In this document: positions 33,826 to 44,096 of the stretch, one piece after another | Position numbering within the stretch: the stretch's first letter is position 1 | Layout: each line of letters begins with the position of its first letter | NCBI GenBank assembly: GCA_964036665.1 | Contig: OZ038529.1 | Location: forward strand, 19,788,060-19,852,059 | Source: Gordius sp. MW1 | Taxonomy: Eukaryota > Nematomorpha > Gordioida > Gordea > Gordiidae | Reading direction: 5' to 3' | DNA length: 64,000 nucleotides | Made by a program: the position numbers and the translations under genes | The notes under the pieces: generated by a model | What the model was told of the DNA's origin: nothing | Database searches by the model: none | The model's input: only the letters and a program-made list of their open reading frames with translations

Positions 33826-33840
33826 TTTTATATATATAGA

Positions 33841-34397
33841 TGTATACTTAAAACTTAATTAAAAAATTGCTACATAAATATTTTAATGGACATCGGCTGC
33901 ATTCAATCAATATTTTGTTAATATATGATTTTTAAACGCTCTAACATGTTTGTCCCTAAATGCATTAGCAATAAATCTATTAAAATATTGTGGCCTCAAG
34001 CGGTTTGCCAACTGGCCAAATTTGTTTGAAAGACCAAATATTAACTATTTTTGACCAATTAGGATTAAAATTAAAGAGTAAAAGTTTAATTTGAAAAAAT
34101 CATTTGACCTTAAATAGTATAGGAAATTATATTTTGTTTGTGATAATAAAATATGGTTCATTTGTTTTAATCAATATGCCATATATAATGCTTATTTTTT
34201 AATAGTGGTTGAAAGTATTTGAGATCGTATAATTGGGCCTAAGGGGCAAATTCAATATTTCGGGCCGTGCAGTTTGGGCAGCTGTAATGTTTCGGGCGGG
34301 CCCGGGCGGACACCTAGAAAGTTTGGGCGGGCTCGGGCGGGCAATGAAGTTAAAAAATTTGAACCGGACCGGGTTCGGGCATAAAATTCCAAACAAA
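33841..34397. other. Right flank of the interrupted hAT element
   Basis: AT-rich segment followed from about 34225 by TTTCGGGCGGGCCCGGGCGG-type subterminal motifs and the TSD at 34398. It has no coding content and is part of the 24383-34397 element. Confidence 0.6.
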
Positions 34398-34405
34398 TCT
34401 AACCT

Positions 34406-35507
34406 CTGGTTCTAAGTACGTTCTATTTCCCTTGTACATATCTTTTATTGCTCTGACGTATAATTCTGGCAATTGTTTTCCATAAGACATTTCCACACTA
34501 AAGTACGAGGAACTTTATCGAACGCTTTTTCTAGATCAATGAAACACATGTGCAAATCATCTTCCCTTTCTTTAAACCGTTCCATTAATCTTCTAACACT
34601 GTTTAGAGCGTATGCTGTAGCTCCGGCGTGAATCCGAATTGGTTATCTCGAATTTGAACTAAACTTCGAAGCCGTTTTTCGATCACTTTTTCCCACACCT
34701 TGAAAGTGTGACTCATAAGCTTTATCCCACCGTAGTTGTTGCAATTCTGAATGTCCCCTTTCATCTTGTATATCGGGATCATGTAGCTATCCTTCCACTC
34801 GTTAGGCATTTTACCCGTTTTCAAGATATTGTTGAAAAGTCTGGCGAGAAATTGTGCACCAGTATTGCCTAACGCTTTAAAGCCCTCTATCGGTATATTG
34901 TCTGGTCCAAGAGCTTTTCCTGACTTTAGTTTATCCATAGCAACTTTGACTTCCGTTTTCGTGATCCAGCCCGCTGTGTTTAGTTTTTCTATTGTATTTT
35001 CCTGGTTTTTGTCTTCGACTACAGGCCCTTTTTCAATTGATAAATTCCTATAATAGTCGTACCATCCTTGTAGTATATGGCTGTCGTGTGTTAGTATTTC
35101 TCCCTTTTGACCCTTGATTAGCCGGCATTCTAGGTAATCATTAGAATTTCGGGCCCTTGACTTTGCTATTTTGTAGATCAATCTTTCTCCTTCCTTTGAT
35201 TTTAGTTTTACATTTATATCGTCGTACACCTTGTTTTTAGCTTTTGCTGCGAATTTTTTAGCCGATCTTTTAACTACTTGGTAAGCTTGCTTATTCATTA
35301 CTATCCTTTGCTTTTATACCAAACTTTGTACAATCTCTTCTTTTCCTTGATACATTTTTGCACTTCTTCATTCCACCACCACTCTCCTTGAGAATTTTTT
35401 TAGTGGGCTTGCTTTCACCTATTTGTCGTCCCACTTTTGGCATTGTGCCAGCTATACCATTCCATTGATCCTCACATTAAGTATTTTCCTTAACTTCAGC
35501 ATGTTTT
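34406..35507 (-). pseudogene. RTE LINE, reverse transcriptase N-terminal half
   Basis: Middle part of the split LINE. From 35507 downward: EWWWNEEVQKCIKEKKRLYK, then VYDDINVKLKSKEGERLIYK, WITKTEVKVAMDKLKSGKAL, GPDNIPIEGFKALG, WKDSYMIPIYKMKGDIQNCN, NYGGIKLMSHTFKVWEKVIE and RDNQFGFTPE. After a frame change near 34610 it gives CFIDLEKAFDKVPR (first catalytic Asp) and VRAIKDMYKGNR-like sequence to 34406. The next residues are found at 24374, beyond the hAT insertion. Linked upstream to the endonuclease at 39844-40800. Confidence 0.9.
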
Positions 35508-36008
35508 AATTGCTAGGCAATTTATGGGCTCGTTTTTGGTTGTCCGTCCGTCCGTCCGTCGTCCGTCCACCAAGTTATTGGCGCCAGACTTTTTTAAAAT
35601 AAATTAATATATTGTTCTTGTTAATACCATTGATAATTTGACTTTTTGACCGTCCGCAGGCTACTGGCCATTGAAAAAAATTACCATTGACCAAATAAAT
35701 CGAAATTTTTTGTTCGTTTTTGAATAGGTTAACATTGATAATTACCCTATGCCCTCCACTACAAGCGCCTATGCCTCTACTGATATGGGTCCCTGTTAAT
35801 TAAATTAATGTTCTTGTTAATACCATTGATAATATGACTTTTTGACCGTCCGCAGGCTACTGACCATTGAAAAAAATTACCATTGGCCAAATAAATCGAA
35901 ATTTTTTGTTCGTTTTCGAATAGGTTAACATTGATAATTACCATATGCCCTCCACTACAAGGGCCTATGCCTCTACTGATGTGGGTCCCTGTGCTCCTAC
36001 AAAAGTTT

Positions 36009-37080
36009 TAATTGCTATGCAATTTATGGGCTCACTTTCCATTTTCCGAATGTCTTGTCACGCGCCGAATGTCTTGCACCGAATGTCTTGTCCCGCTTTT
36101 TTTTACAGTATAGATATTGCTATTATTAATTTAACTAGTTTTTAGTTCAAATCCCGGTTTATTTAACCAGTTTTTGGGTTTGAAACCCGGGTTTTTTTGA
36201 CTATTATGATTATTCCTGTTACTACCAATGCTATTATAACTTTTTAGCCGTCCGCTGGCTACTGACCGATGGAAAAAATGACCATTGGCCAAAATGGGAA
36301 TCGGAATTATTTGTTTCGTTTTTTTTGACTATTATGATTGTTCCTGTTACTACCAATGCTATTATAACTTTTTGGCTGTCCGCTGGCTCCTGACCGATGG
36401 AAAAAATGACCATTGGCCAAAATGTGAATCGAAATTATTTTTTTCGTTTTTTTTTGACTATTATGATTGTTCCTGTTACTACCATTGCTATTATGACTTT
36501 TTGGCCGTCTGCTGGCTGCTGACCTATGGAAAAAAATGACCATTGGCCAAAATGGGATTCGAAAATTTTTTTCTCATTTTCTTTTGACTATTATGAATTA
36601 TATCCACTTTTAACGTGTCCTGGCTGCTGACCTATGGAAAAAAATGACCATTGGTCAAAATGTGATTCGAAAATTTTTTTCTCATTTTTTTTTGACTATT
36701 ATGAATTTATATCCACTTTTACCGTGTCCTGGCTGCTGACCAATGGAAAAAATTGACCATTGGCCAAAATGTGATTCGAAAATTTTTTTCTCGTTTTTTT
36801 ACTCTTATGAATTTATATCTACTTTTACCGTGTGCTGGCTGCTGACCAATGCAAAAAAATGACCATTAGCCAAAGTGAGCAACAAAATTTTTTTTTCCGT
36901 TTTTGGCTATCATTGACTTATAGAGTATCTGTTGGTACTGACCAATGTAAAAAAATGACCATTGGCCAAATTTTTGATTTTTTTAATTAAAAATTGTTCA
37001 AATTCAACAAAAAATTTCTCCCAACAATTCTGCAAAATCTTAACATTGTGATGTTTTAATTTACGATACAATATATTGAT
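36009..37080 (+). mobile_element. Helentron-like copy G, left end and core
   Basis: Starts with AATTGCTATGCAATTTATGG inside the first left part. It has seven or so core units with TGACCATTGGCCAAAATGTG up to about 36970, then AAAAATTGTTCAAATTCAAC as in the tails of copies C-F. The usual CCCATAAATTGCATAGCAA end is missing here and is found only at 39680. Confidence 0.7.
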
Positions 37081-37324
37081 AGAATTAGAAACTAACACAA
37101 AATTTGAAACCTCCTAAAGGTATAATGCTTTTCTATCCTTATAAAAGCTATTTGTTTACTAACATTATTTGATTATGACTTTTTGGCCGTCCGTTGGTTG
37201 CTGACCAATGGAAAAAAATGACCATTGGCCAAAATGTGATTCGAAAATTTTTTTCTCATGTTTTTTGACTCTTATGTATTTATATCCACTTTTACCGTGT
37301 CCTGGTTGCTGACCAATGCAAAAA

Positions 37325-38245
37325 TTGTACTTCCATTTATAAATAATAAATTAATAGTATTTGTTGTAAATAATATGATTGCTACAAATTGGTCCCATTA
37401 AATATTTTATAATTGTGTAAGAAATTTAATTATATACTCAAAAATATTTACCACGTAATATTATGCCATTGCCCTTACTTTTCTCTAAATTTCTTAATCT
37501 TTTTATTTGAGTATTTAACTTTTATGTTTATTTTTCCTCATGATTTTTAAAAGTTCTCATTTACGTAAATTTTATTTTCCTGTGCATTTTGATATCTTTT
37601 AGGGGGGGGGGGGTCTAATTATTACTAGTATTTAGGTCATACTCATTTGTTGTGGTAATTCGATTTAAGGATTAATTTATGTATTATTTATTTATAGGAT
37701 TAATTTAATATGATAAATAAATTTTATATATTGAAATGGAGCACAAATTTTATCATTATCAAGTGGTTAAATAAAATGGGCCTGAATAAAAATTCGCGAT
37801 TATTTGTCTGGAGATGATATATAAATATTAAAAGATAAAATTTTATCAAGTGGTCACAAATAAATAAACATTAAATATTGGTTTAAGGAGTTTAGAGTTT
37901 ATATTTAACTAGCTGACCCGGCAAACTTTTCAAATTTTTTTTTTAAATGTTAAAATGCTTTTATTAGGTAAAATGGATACATGAAATATGTATCATTTAT
38001 TTTATAAATAATAAATTAATAGTATTTGTTGTAAATAATATGATTGCTACAAATTGGTCCCATTAAATATTTTATGATTGTGTAAGAAATTTAATTAATT
38101 GCCTTTACTTTTCTCTAAATTAATTGCTATGCAATTTTCTTAATCTATTTATGAGAATATTTAACTTTTATGTTTATTTTTCCTCATGATTTTTAAAAAT
38201 TCTCATTTACGTAAATTTTCCTGTGCATTTTGATATCTTTTAACT
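37325..38245. repeat. Duplicated AT-rich unit flanking a Helitron 3' end
   Basis: Sequence at about 37335-37595 recurs at about 37995-38245. Shared landmarks are AATAGTATTTGTTGTAAATA, TTGCTACAAATTGGTCCCAT and CTCATTTACGTAAATTTT. Between the copies, at 37909-37930, CTAGCTGACCCGGCAAAC is, on the minus strand, GTTTGCCGGGTCAGCTAG, a Helitron-type 3' end. No matching 5' end was found. Confidence 0.6.
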
Positions 38246-38769
38246 TTTAAATTTAGATTTCAACATGTTTATTTTTCCTCGTGATGAGAAAAAATTTTAA
38301 CGGAAATATTTGTTTAAAAATAGATATAAATGATTGTACTTCCATTTGATATTCTTTTATATGTATCATTTATTTTATAACAACCCAATAATAGGTTATG
38401 TTGTCGTAACCTTGATAAAAACAACTAATCATAAAGCTTAACCCTCCACTCCCTCTCTCCCCCTAAGATAAAATTAATCGATATTTTGCATATAACTGAG
38501 GTGTATGTATGTATCGCTCATTATTTCGGGTAGAATTATATGGTAAGCAAGGGAAGGGTTGGCATCAATTCTCTTAATCGCTATCTCGCATTTACCCCGC
38601 GTTCGTGATGACGCGCGAATTGTGAATTAATTCGCACGGAAATAACAAATGTATTAATTAAATAGAAGGCGTTCATAGTGAAATCGCTGACGATTATTTT
38701 TCGCACGCGGCAAAAAGCGAACAAAATAAGATTTTGGTCTCAAGTAGTAATATAACTTTAAACTGCTTA

Positions 38770-39299
38770 TTAGTTTAGGTAAAGATATAAAAGTTAGATG
38801 GAAGAATCTAAGAGACACATATAAAAGAGTTAAATAAGTCAAAAAATCTCAAAAGTGGAAGTGGTTTGACCACATCTTATTGGCCGTATTTTACTGTGAT
38901 GGACTTTTTAAGACCTACCTTACAACCTAGGAGTCAATGGTCTAGTCTGAATCACTCAATAATGTTTGGAGAAGATTTATCAATTAACCCTGATAGCATG
39001 TATTCAGATGCTTGTACTAGTATAAGGAAAATGGTAAATTGATAAAGCTTATATTAATTAATATTCATATAGAACCTCCAACTCCAAATATTGAAAAGAA
39101 AAGTTCAGAAAACAGTTTTTTGGAGAAGATTTATGACCTTGAATTCAAAAATCAGGACAAACACATTGTAGATGTTTTACTTGCTATGCAATTTTATTTT
39201 ATTTGTGATATACTTACAATGAATCTAATAAATATGATAGGAATAAGTGTTATAAATGTAAAAGATTCACATATAGAAAATTTAATTTATAGCAATTAA
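38770..39299 (+). pseudogene. MADF-like DNA-binding domain remnant
   Basis: The plus strand reads LGKDIKVRWKNLRDTYKRVK, a stop, then KKSQKWKWFDHILLAVF. This is the C-terminal half of a MADF (Myb/SANT-like) domain: V-x-x-R-W-K-N-L-R-D-x-Y, and W-x-x-F-x-x-L. A later open frame (39039-39299) has no recognised domain but could be the C-terminal tail. MADF proteins occur both as host regulators and as second proteins of PIF/Harbinger transposons. The stop and the location inside a composite insertion favour a transposon relic. Confidence 0.5.
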
Positions 39300-39439
39300 T
39301 AAAAATCCAAGGCAGTTTAATTATCTTATAATTTCCTCTTCTTTAGGGTATTTTCGCTTTTCTCATATTAACCACCTTTGACACCAATTAGTTAAAAAAA
39401 CCAAAGTATGAACTTTTCCCCTAAAAAAGAATTAGTAAT

Positions 39440-39843
39440 GAATAATTCAATTGGTTAACATCGATAATTACTCTATGCCCTCCCCTACAAAGGACTATAC
39501 ATCTACTTATATGGTTCCCTGTGCCCCTACAAAGGCTGCCTCTACTGATGTAGGTTCGAATCCCGAAGAGGGCAATTTTTTTTAATTACATGGAAAATTT
39601 GTATAAATAATTAATTAATCATTAGGCATTTAAAACCCTCTATAGACATTCTCGCCCCTTCCTACCTTTCTCGCCCATAAATTGCATAGCAAATATGATA
39701 CATTTATACGGAGTATAGATGAGTCGTCTCCCCTTCCCTTCCTTCCTTCCCTTCCCCCCTTCCCTTCCCCCCTTCCCTTCCCCCCTTCCCTTCCTCCCAT
39801 CCCCTTCCCCCCTCTCCCTTCCCACGAGGGCCGAAGGCCCGAG
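39440..39843 (+). mobile_element. Helentron-like copy H, right half
   Basis: Contains the TTAACATCGATAATTACTCT and CCTATGCC-type segment with a B box (GGTTCGAATCC, 39553), AATTAATTAATCATTAGGCA, the inverted motif GCCCATAAATTGCATAGCAA near 39674, a long CCCTTCC tract and the terminal hairpin GGGCCGAAGGCCC. It ends exactly at the LINE boundary. Confidence 0.75.
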
Positions 39844-40800
39844 TTTAATTACTTGTTCCTGAAATGCTGAATATTATCCTTTAGTTTCCTCCATTGTATA
39901 GTAGCCGCTACTCTTTGCACCTTTTGCCCTTTAAGGCCCATAAGTCCATTACCAACAGCTTGTGTTGGCAGGTCAATGTTTCACTCGGTATTACCTTAAC
40001 ATTTTGAACATACTTTAAGTGCGCTCTGTTGACTAGAAAGAAATCTATCTGAGTGGTACGGCTGCCGCTTATGTACGTTATAAGATGTTCCTATCTCTTT
40101 TTGAAGAAGGTATTTTTAATTGCTAGGTCAAAAGCTTGAGCAATTTCTAGAATTTTGATACCTCCTTCATTTCTTAGGCCGTAATTCCGACCACCGTGAT
40201 TTCTTTTAAATCCTCCCCTTGATTTGCCTACGTGTCTATTGAGGTCCGCTCCGACAATTAATAGTTCATCTTTACCGAGTTGGGATAGAATATCTTGAAA
40301 CTCCCTCCAAAAACAATCTTTTTCCGCCTCTGGGCATCCACTTTGAGGGGCGTATGCTGTTATAACGTTTATCGTAGTAAATTTATAACAAAGCTTTATC
40401 GCCATAATTCTGTCATTGATTCTTTTAACGTCGACGACAGTTTGCTGAAATTCTTCCGATGGCACTATACCGATGCCATTCTGATGCGTTTCTGTACCGT
40501 AACAATTAATTTGTATCAGTCACCTATGTATTTTGCTTTTTGGCCCTTCCATTTGGTCTCTCTTGTTTACAAGCGATATCGATTTTTCTTCTCGTTAGAA
40601 CGTCTGCCAAATTCTCTGCTTTTGCTAGTCATTGTACCAATATTCCATGACCCAAACTCCTATGCAAACGAATGTCTTTAACGGCTTCTGTTTGTTGAGA
40701 GAGCGGCAGCCTTAGTTTATTTCCCACACCTTCCAGGCGAAGAATGCGCGTGTCGCTTGAGGGGGACGCCCTAACGTTTTCATGCTGCTTCTTCGTTGTA
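39844..40800 (-). pseudogene. RTE LINE, endonuclease domain
   Basis: The N-terminal part of the split LINE on the minus strand. From about 40640: TSKSREFGRRSNEKK and QETKWKGQKAKYIGD (catalytic Glu block). Frame 40091-40465: INVITAYAPQSGCPEAEKDC, LLIVGADLNRHVGKSRGGFK and NHGGRNYGLRNEGG. After a frame change: HLITYISGSRTTQIDFFLVN and CQHKLLVMDL, the last catalytic blocks. Stops lie near 39900-39915. The chain resumes at 35507 beyond the composite insertion. Endonuclease makes the first nick for target-primed reverse transcription. Confidence 0.85.
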
Positions 40801-41187
40801 GTATACATTTTGGAATATTTTTTATTAAGATTAAAATATGCATAAATTTGTTCTTCGAATAATTTTAATATTTAGGCGATCTATTAAGAGGTTTAAACCT
40901 GTTATCGCGGTGTTTGTATGCAATAATTGAATTATAATTTTGCTAAAATTATATTTAAAATAGCCATAATTGTAGGATCAAAGAAATTGTGGGCAAAATC
41001 ATGAAATATAAATAATTACAATATATTTTGAAGGTAAGTTAGAAGATTATGGGTAACTTATTTTGATGGTGTGGGCAACATATTTTAAAGCCTATAGGAT
41101 TATAAAGTGGCATATCCAAATGTATCCATAATGCTTTTCTTGTTAAAAAGTTAATATTAATAACTTTTATAAAAAATTAAAATCTGT
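40801..41187. other. AT-rich spacer and 3' flank of the propeller-like gene
   Basis: No transposon motif recognised. It would contain the 3' untranslated region of the gene ending at 41188; on the minus strand AATAAA-like hexamers are frequent, so no single polyadenylation site can be chosen. Confidence 0.4.
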
Positions 41188-42390
41188 CTATATTATATCA
41201 AAGAAAACAATTTTTACTCTTCCAAAGCTACCATCATATATGGCTAGGAGGTGATTTTTTAAAATAGCTACACAGTGATACCCGAAGGCAAATTCTTGAG
41301 ATCCGAACCTGCTAGCAAATTGAATTTCGTTCCTATTAGGCGACCTTATGTGATAATACAATTGCACACTGTTAATGTATACTAAGGCAACCAAGTTCAC
41401 TTCAAAGTCTGACTGATCGTTACTGAATTGATCCTGTGGCAAACTTTGAACATTTATAGCCATGGGTAATAAGTCGATGAAAGAACGTACAATTTGAGCG
41501 TTGACTTTAGGGATTAAATTTGATCTAGGACAGCGGGAGGATATGGAAAAAGCTTGAACTCTTGACTGTCTTTTTTCCCACGCTTGATCAACTATATAAA
41601 TCCAATCCTTTACGATAGTTATGTATGTTGTGTGGATGAAGGTAAAATACATATCATGAGGGCGACAATCATATTGTGGATCACTATCTTTTGAGACCTC
41701 AAAATTTTGTAATTTAGAGTCTTCCTCTATCCATTGCCCAAATTCGCGCGTCAATTTAAGATTGGAATATGATTTAAATATACTAATTCTACCATGGCTA
41801 TTGCATAAATACACCTCGCCAGAACTATGAACTGCAACGTCTATAACATAATATTGGGAATGATCTAGCAGAACACTAGAGATACCTTTACCATCCAAAC
41901 CAATTGTATGTATAGTTGTAACTTTCCTACCTTGTTGGACTGTATCGGATAATATAAAATAATTTCCATTAGGGGTCATGGCTATGCCTCCAAATTCGGT
42001 TATTGCAGCATTTGGTATATCAGACGGGTTATTCTGGGGCCTATCATAATATACATTTAAATCAGGTTTACGTTCTCCTGAATAATCAAATGCTAGTATT
42101 CGATATTTCCAGGCCGCCAATTTTGGTATGATTCCATAAAAAACTTTCCGGTTCGGATCGTCAACCAAAATCGAATAAAGATTCCCCGACTCGGGATAGG
42201 TTTGATTGATATGTGATCCACAATATTTTAAACGTCGAACATTGTTAAAATATATTGATTGGATATTCATTAGAGATATGTATTTGGCTTCTATAACATA
42301 CAAAATCAGTAATTCCCTAATTTTTTGAAATGTTAAACAATATTTTGTATCAAACTTATTAATCTGGAATATATACCTATGGTTTCGCAT
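41188..42390 (-). CDS. Probable host gene: beta-propeller-like protein, unknown function
   Basis: The longest intact non-transposon frame in the window, 400 codons without introns. The middle resembles a repeated four-strand-blade protein of the NHL or SMP-30 kind: GGIAMTPNGNYFILSDT, VIDVAVHSSGEVYLCNSHGR, KDWIYIVDQAWEKRQSRVQA and HCVAILKNHLLAIYDG look like successive blade strands. No catalytic motif or clear signal peptide is seen. The first 40 residues are unlike the rest, and TTGTATGTTATAG near 42290 could be an intron acceptor, so the real first exon may lie upstream and the chosen Met is doubtful. Neighbours are transposons and give no functional hint. I cannot name the family with confidence. 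Confidence 0.55.
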   Translation of the reverse strand: MRNHRYIFQINKFDTKYCLTFQKIRELLILYVIEAKYISLMNIQSIYFNNVRRLKYCGSHINQTYPESGNLYSILVDDPNRKVFYGIIPKLAAWKYRILAFDYSGERKPDLNVYYDRPQNNPSDIPNAAITEFGGIAMTPNGNYFILSDTVQQGRKVTTIHTIGLDGKGISSVLLDHSQYYVIDVAVHSSGEVYLCNSHGRISIFKSYSNLKLTREFGQWIEEDSKLQNFEVSKDSDPQYDCRPHDMYFTFIHTTYITIVKDWIYIVDQAWEKRQSRVQAFSISSRCPRSNLIPKVNAQIVRSFIDLLPMAINVQSLPQDQFSNDQSDFEVNLVALVYINSVQLYYHIRSPNRNEIQFASRFGSQEFAFGYHCVAILKNHLLAIYDGSFGRVKIVFFDII

Positions 42391-42817
42391 AAAAAGTCCG
42401 AGTTAGAGCATGATTCAGGTATGATGGTGTAATCACGAAGACCAACTTTGATCAATTTGTAACAGCTATTTGTGATTGAGGAAATCATTTCCCTGTTAAA
42501 ATTACAATATAAAGTAGTCCAAAAAAGATGACATAGGCGGATAGTAAACGCGCTGATTATTAATTTGTAACTTATAAAAAGGTGTGATACAAAAAATTAA
42601 ATTTAGTAATTTTTAAACATAATTCAGAGCGCCGCACCACTTATATCATTAGTCTGAATTAAAACATAATGTTATATAGGTAGAGTATTTAAGGTAATTT
42701 TTAATTAATTATAGTAAAATTTCCACTCTTGAATAACACAGGACTAAGTTATTTCAAACTTAGCTATAGTAATAAGTTTAACGAATTCTCGGGTAAACTA
42801 TCACTGATCCTTTACAT
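42391..42817. other. Upstream region of the propeller-like gene
   Basis: AT-rich; may hold an upstream exon or promoter but nothing could be pinned down. It ends at the target duplication of the next hAT element. Confidence 0.35.
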
Positions 42818-44088
42818 TAGAGACCTGCAACGGGACTGCTTAGGTGAGTCGGCCCGCCCGTAATAAAAATTTAAAAGCCCGGCCCGGCCCGGGCCCGTCA
42901 AAAATTTAAATTATAAGCCCGAGCCCGGCCCGCTAATTTTATACAAAGCCCGAGCCTCGCCCGGGCCCGTATGTTTTTATTTTCATTTTTTTTGTTTAAT
43001 TTTTTTTTACCCATATTGTAAACAATATGTATGTGTTAAAAATGTTAATAAACATATTGTAAAAATAATAAATTAATAATTCCCGATCAGGCGAGATCTT
43101 CTATCCTTTAAGAGGTGACCTACAAGGAAAAAATTTATTTTACAAGTGGCACCTCGAAGCCAAATAGACTTTTAAAACTCTTCTTTAGGGTTATTATGTC
43201 TTTAATGAACTTGGCTTCTTTCCTTTTCCACTATTTTTGTTAGTGATCAAAAATGAAAAAACAGTGATATTTTAAAAAGTATCTTGAAGAAATAAATTTT
43301 AAATTTTTTTTTAATTTGTTAATGAGTATTTTCTTACATAATATTAAATTAATTCGCTCACTATTGCTATAGGGTATAAATGGCAAGGGCAGCAGCCCCT
43401 CCCCCTCCAAATCTAAAAATTCTTAAACTAAAAAACATTTTTTGCCCTAAACTGCCCCCCTCTAATTTAAATTGGCTCAGGAGCGTAGCCAAGGGAGCGG
43501 AAAGCGGGACTTTTCCTTCCCGTTGGCCAAAATTAAATATTTTTTTATTAATAACTACTTTAAATGGGTTTAATTATTAAATAAAAGCAATAGTAAATGC
43601 TCTGATTGCTGAATAGAAGAGATTTTTCCAAAGCTGGTTATATAGCGCCTTGAAGTTTCGCATATATTGTACGCGAAGTTAATTTTTGTTACATTATAAA
43701 TATAAATGTCGAAATTTTTTTTGAATTTCTCCTCCCTATGGAGAAAATCCTGGCTACACGCCTGAATTGGCTACGCCCATGGGATCATTGCATTGTGTAT
43801 GAATATCTTTAGCATTTATAAGGGTTGAGATATTGATGAATTAATAAACTAAGATGGAAATAAAATTTACTTTCCTTGTTAATTTACTATATATACATGG
43901 ATTGAACATTATAAAAACACCTTCTCTTTTACTAAATCTAATTAATTCTGAAACGGGCTTTTTACGGGCCTTAAGTATATCTAGGCCCGGCCCAAGCCCG
44001 TTAAGTTATATTACGGCCAGTCCAGGCCTGGCCCGTTGTTTTATTTTTAAGCAGAAGCCCGTTTGAGCCCGGCCCGTGCAGGTCTCAA
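42818..44088. mobile_element. hAT non-autonomous element with exact 8-bp TSD
   Basis: TIRs TAGAGACCTGCA at 42818 and TGCAGGTCTCAA ending at 44088. The flanks are CTTTACAT at 42810-42817 and again at 44089-44096, a perfect 8-bp duplication. Behind each TIR run GCCCGGCCCGGCCCGGGCCC-type motifs. The interior is AT-rich and non-coding. It includes a possible nested piece at about 43380-43780 with GGAGCGTAGCCAAGGG and CCTGGCTACACGCC, which are hAT CAGGGGCGTAGCCAG-like ends. Confidence 0.9.
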
Positions 44089-44096
44089 CTTTACAT

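Larger units (their letters stand above)
25054..33840 (-). mobile_element. Autonomous-type Helitron with nested Helentron-like copy
   Basis: On the minus strand it starts at 33840 with TCTATATATATAAAA and ends at 25054 with CTAG. The 3' end is preceded by the hairpin GCCAAAGCAACGCTTGGC and GGGCACAG, and the flanks are A and T. Its 5' terminus is split between TATATATAAAA and ATCTAAGTCCC by the Helentron-like copy at 31985-33825. Without that copy the Helitron is about 6.95 kb. It encodes one Rep-helicase protein (25719-29988), interrupted at four places. About 1.7 kb upstream of the gene consists of tandemly duplicated 5' sequence. It would move by rolling-circle replication; this copy is dead. 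Confidence 0.9.
24383..34397. mobile_element. hAT non-autonomous element (about 1.23 kb) carrying a nested Helitron
   Basis: Bounded by an exact 8-bp duplication of LINE sequence, TCTAACCT at 24375-24382 and 34398-34405. Removing it restores an uninterrupted LINE frame (MYKGNRTYLEPE joined to VRTTVGTTKG). Eight-base duplications are the hAT hallmark. Both ends are rich in GGGCGGGCCCGGGCGGGC-type motifs (24395-24500, 34280-34385), like the element at 42818-44088. Subtracting the Helitron at 25054-33840 leaves 1228 bp, close to the 1271 bp of that relative. Terminal inverted repeats are poorly preserved and no transposase is present. Confidence 0.75.
35508..39843 (+). mobile_element. 4.3-kb composite insertion with Helentron-like outer ends
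   Basis: Left end AATTGCTAGGCAATTTATGG at 35508 and right hairpin GGGCCGAAGGCCC before GAG at 39843 are the two ends of the Helentron-like family. They sit exactly where the LINE is interrupted. Inside are a second left end at 36009, core units to about 37080, a duplicated AT-rich unit, a Helitron 3' end at 37909, a MADF-like remnant and a second right half from about 39440. It is either one oversized copy with foreign cargo or two copies with other insertions between them. Confidence 0.65.

Noticed and set aside
34233-34415. Gly-rich frame with repeated GGHLESLGGLG-like sequence
   Set aside because: Produced by the GGGCGGGCCCGGG subterminal motifs of the hAT element.
41188-42390. Assignment of the 400-codon gene to the yellow / major royal jelly protein family
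   Set aside because: Also propeller proteins, but the conserved blocks I would expect for that family are not visible, so only the fold class is suggested.
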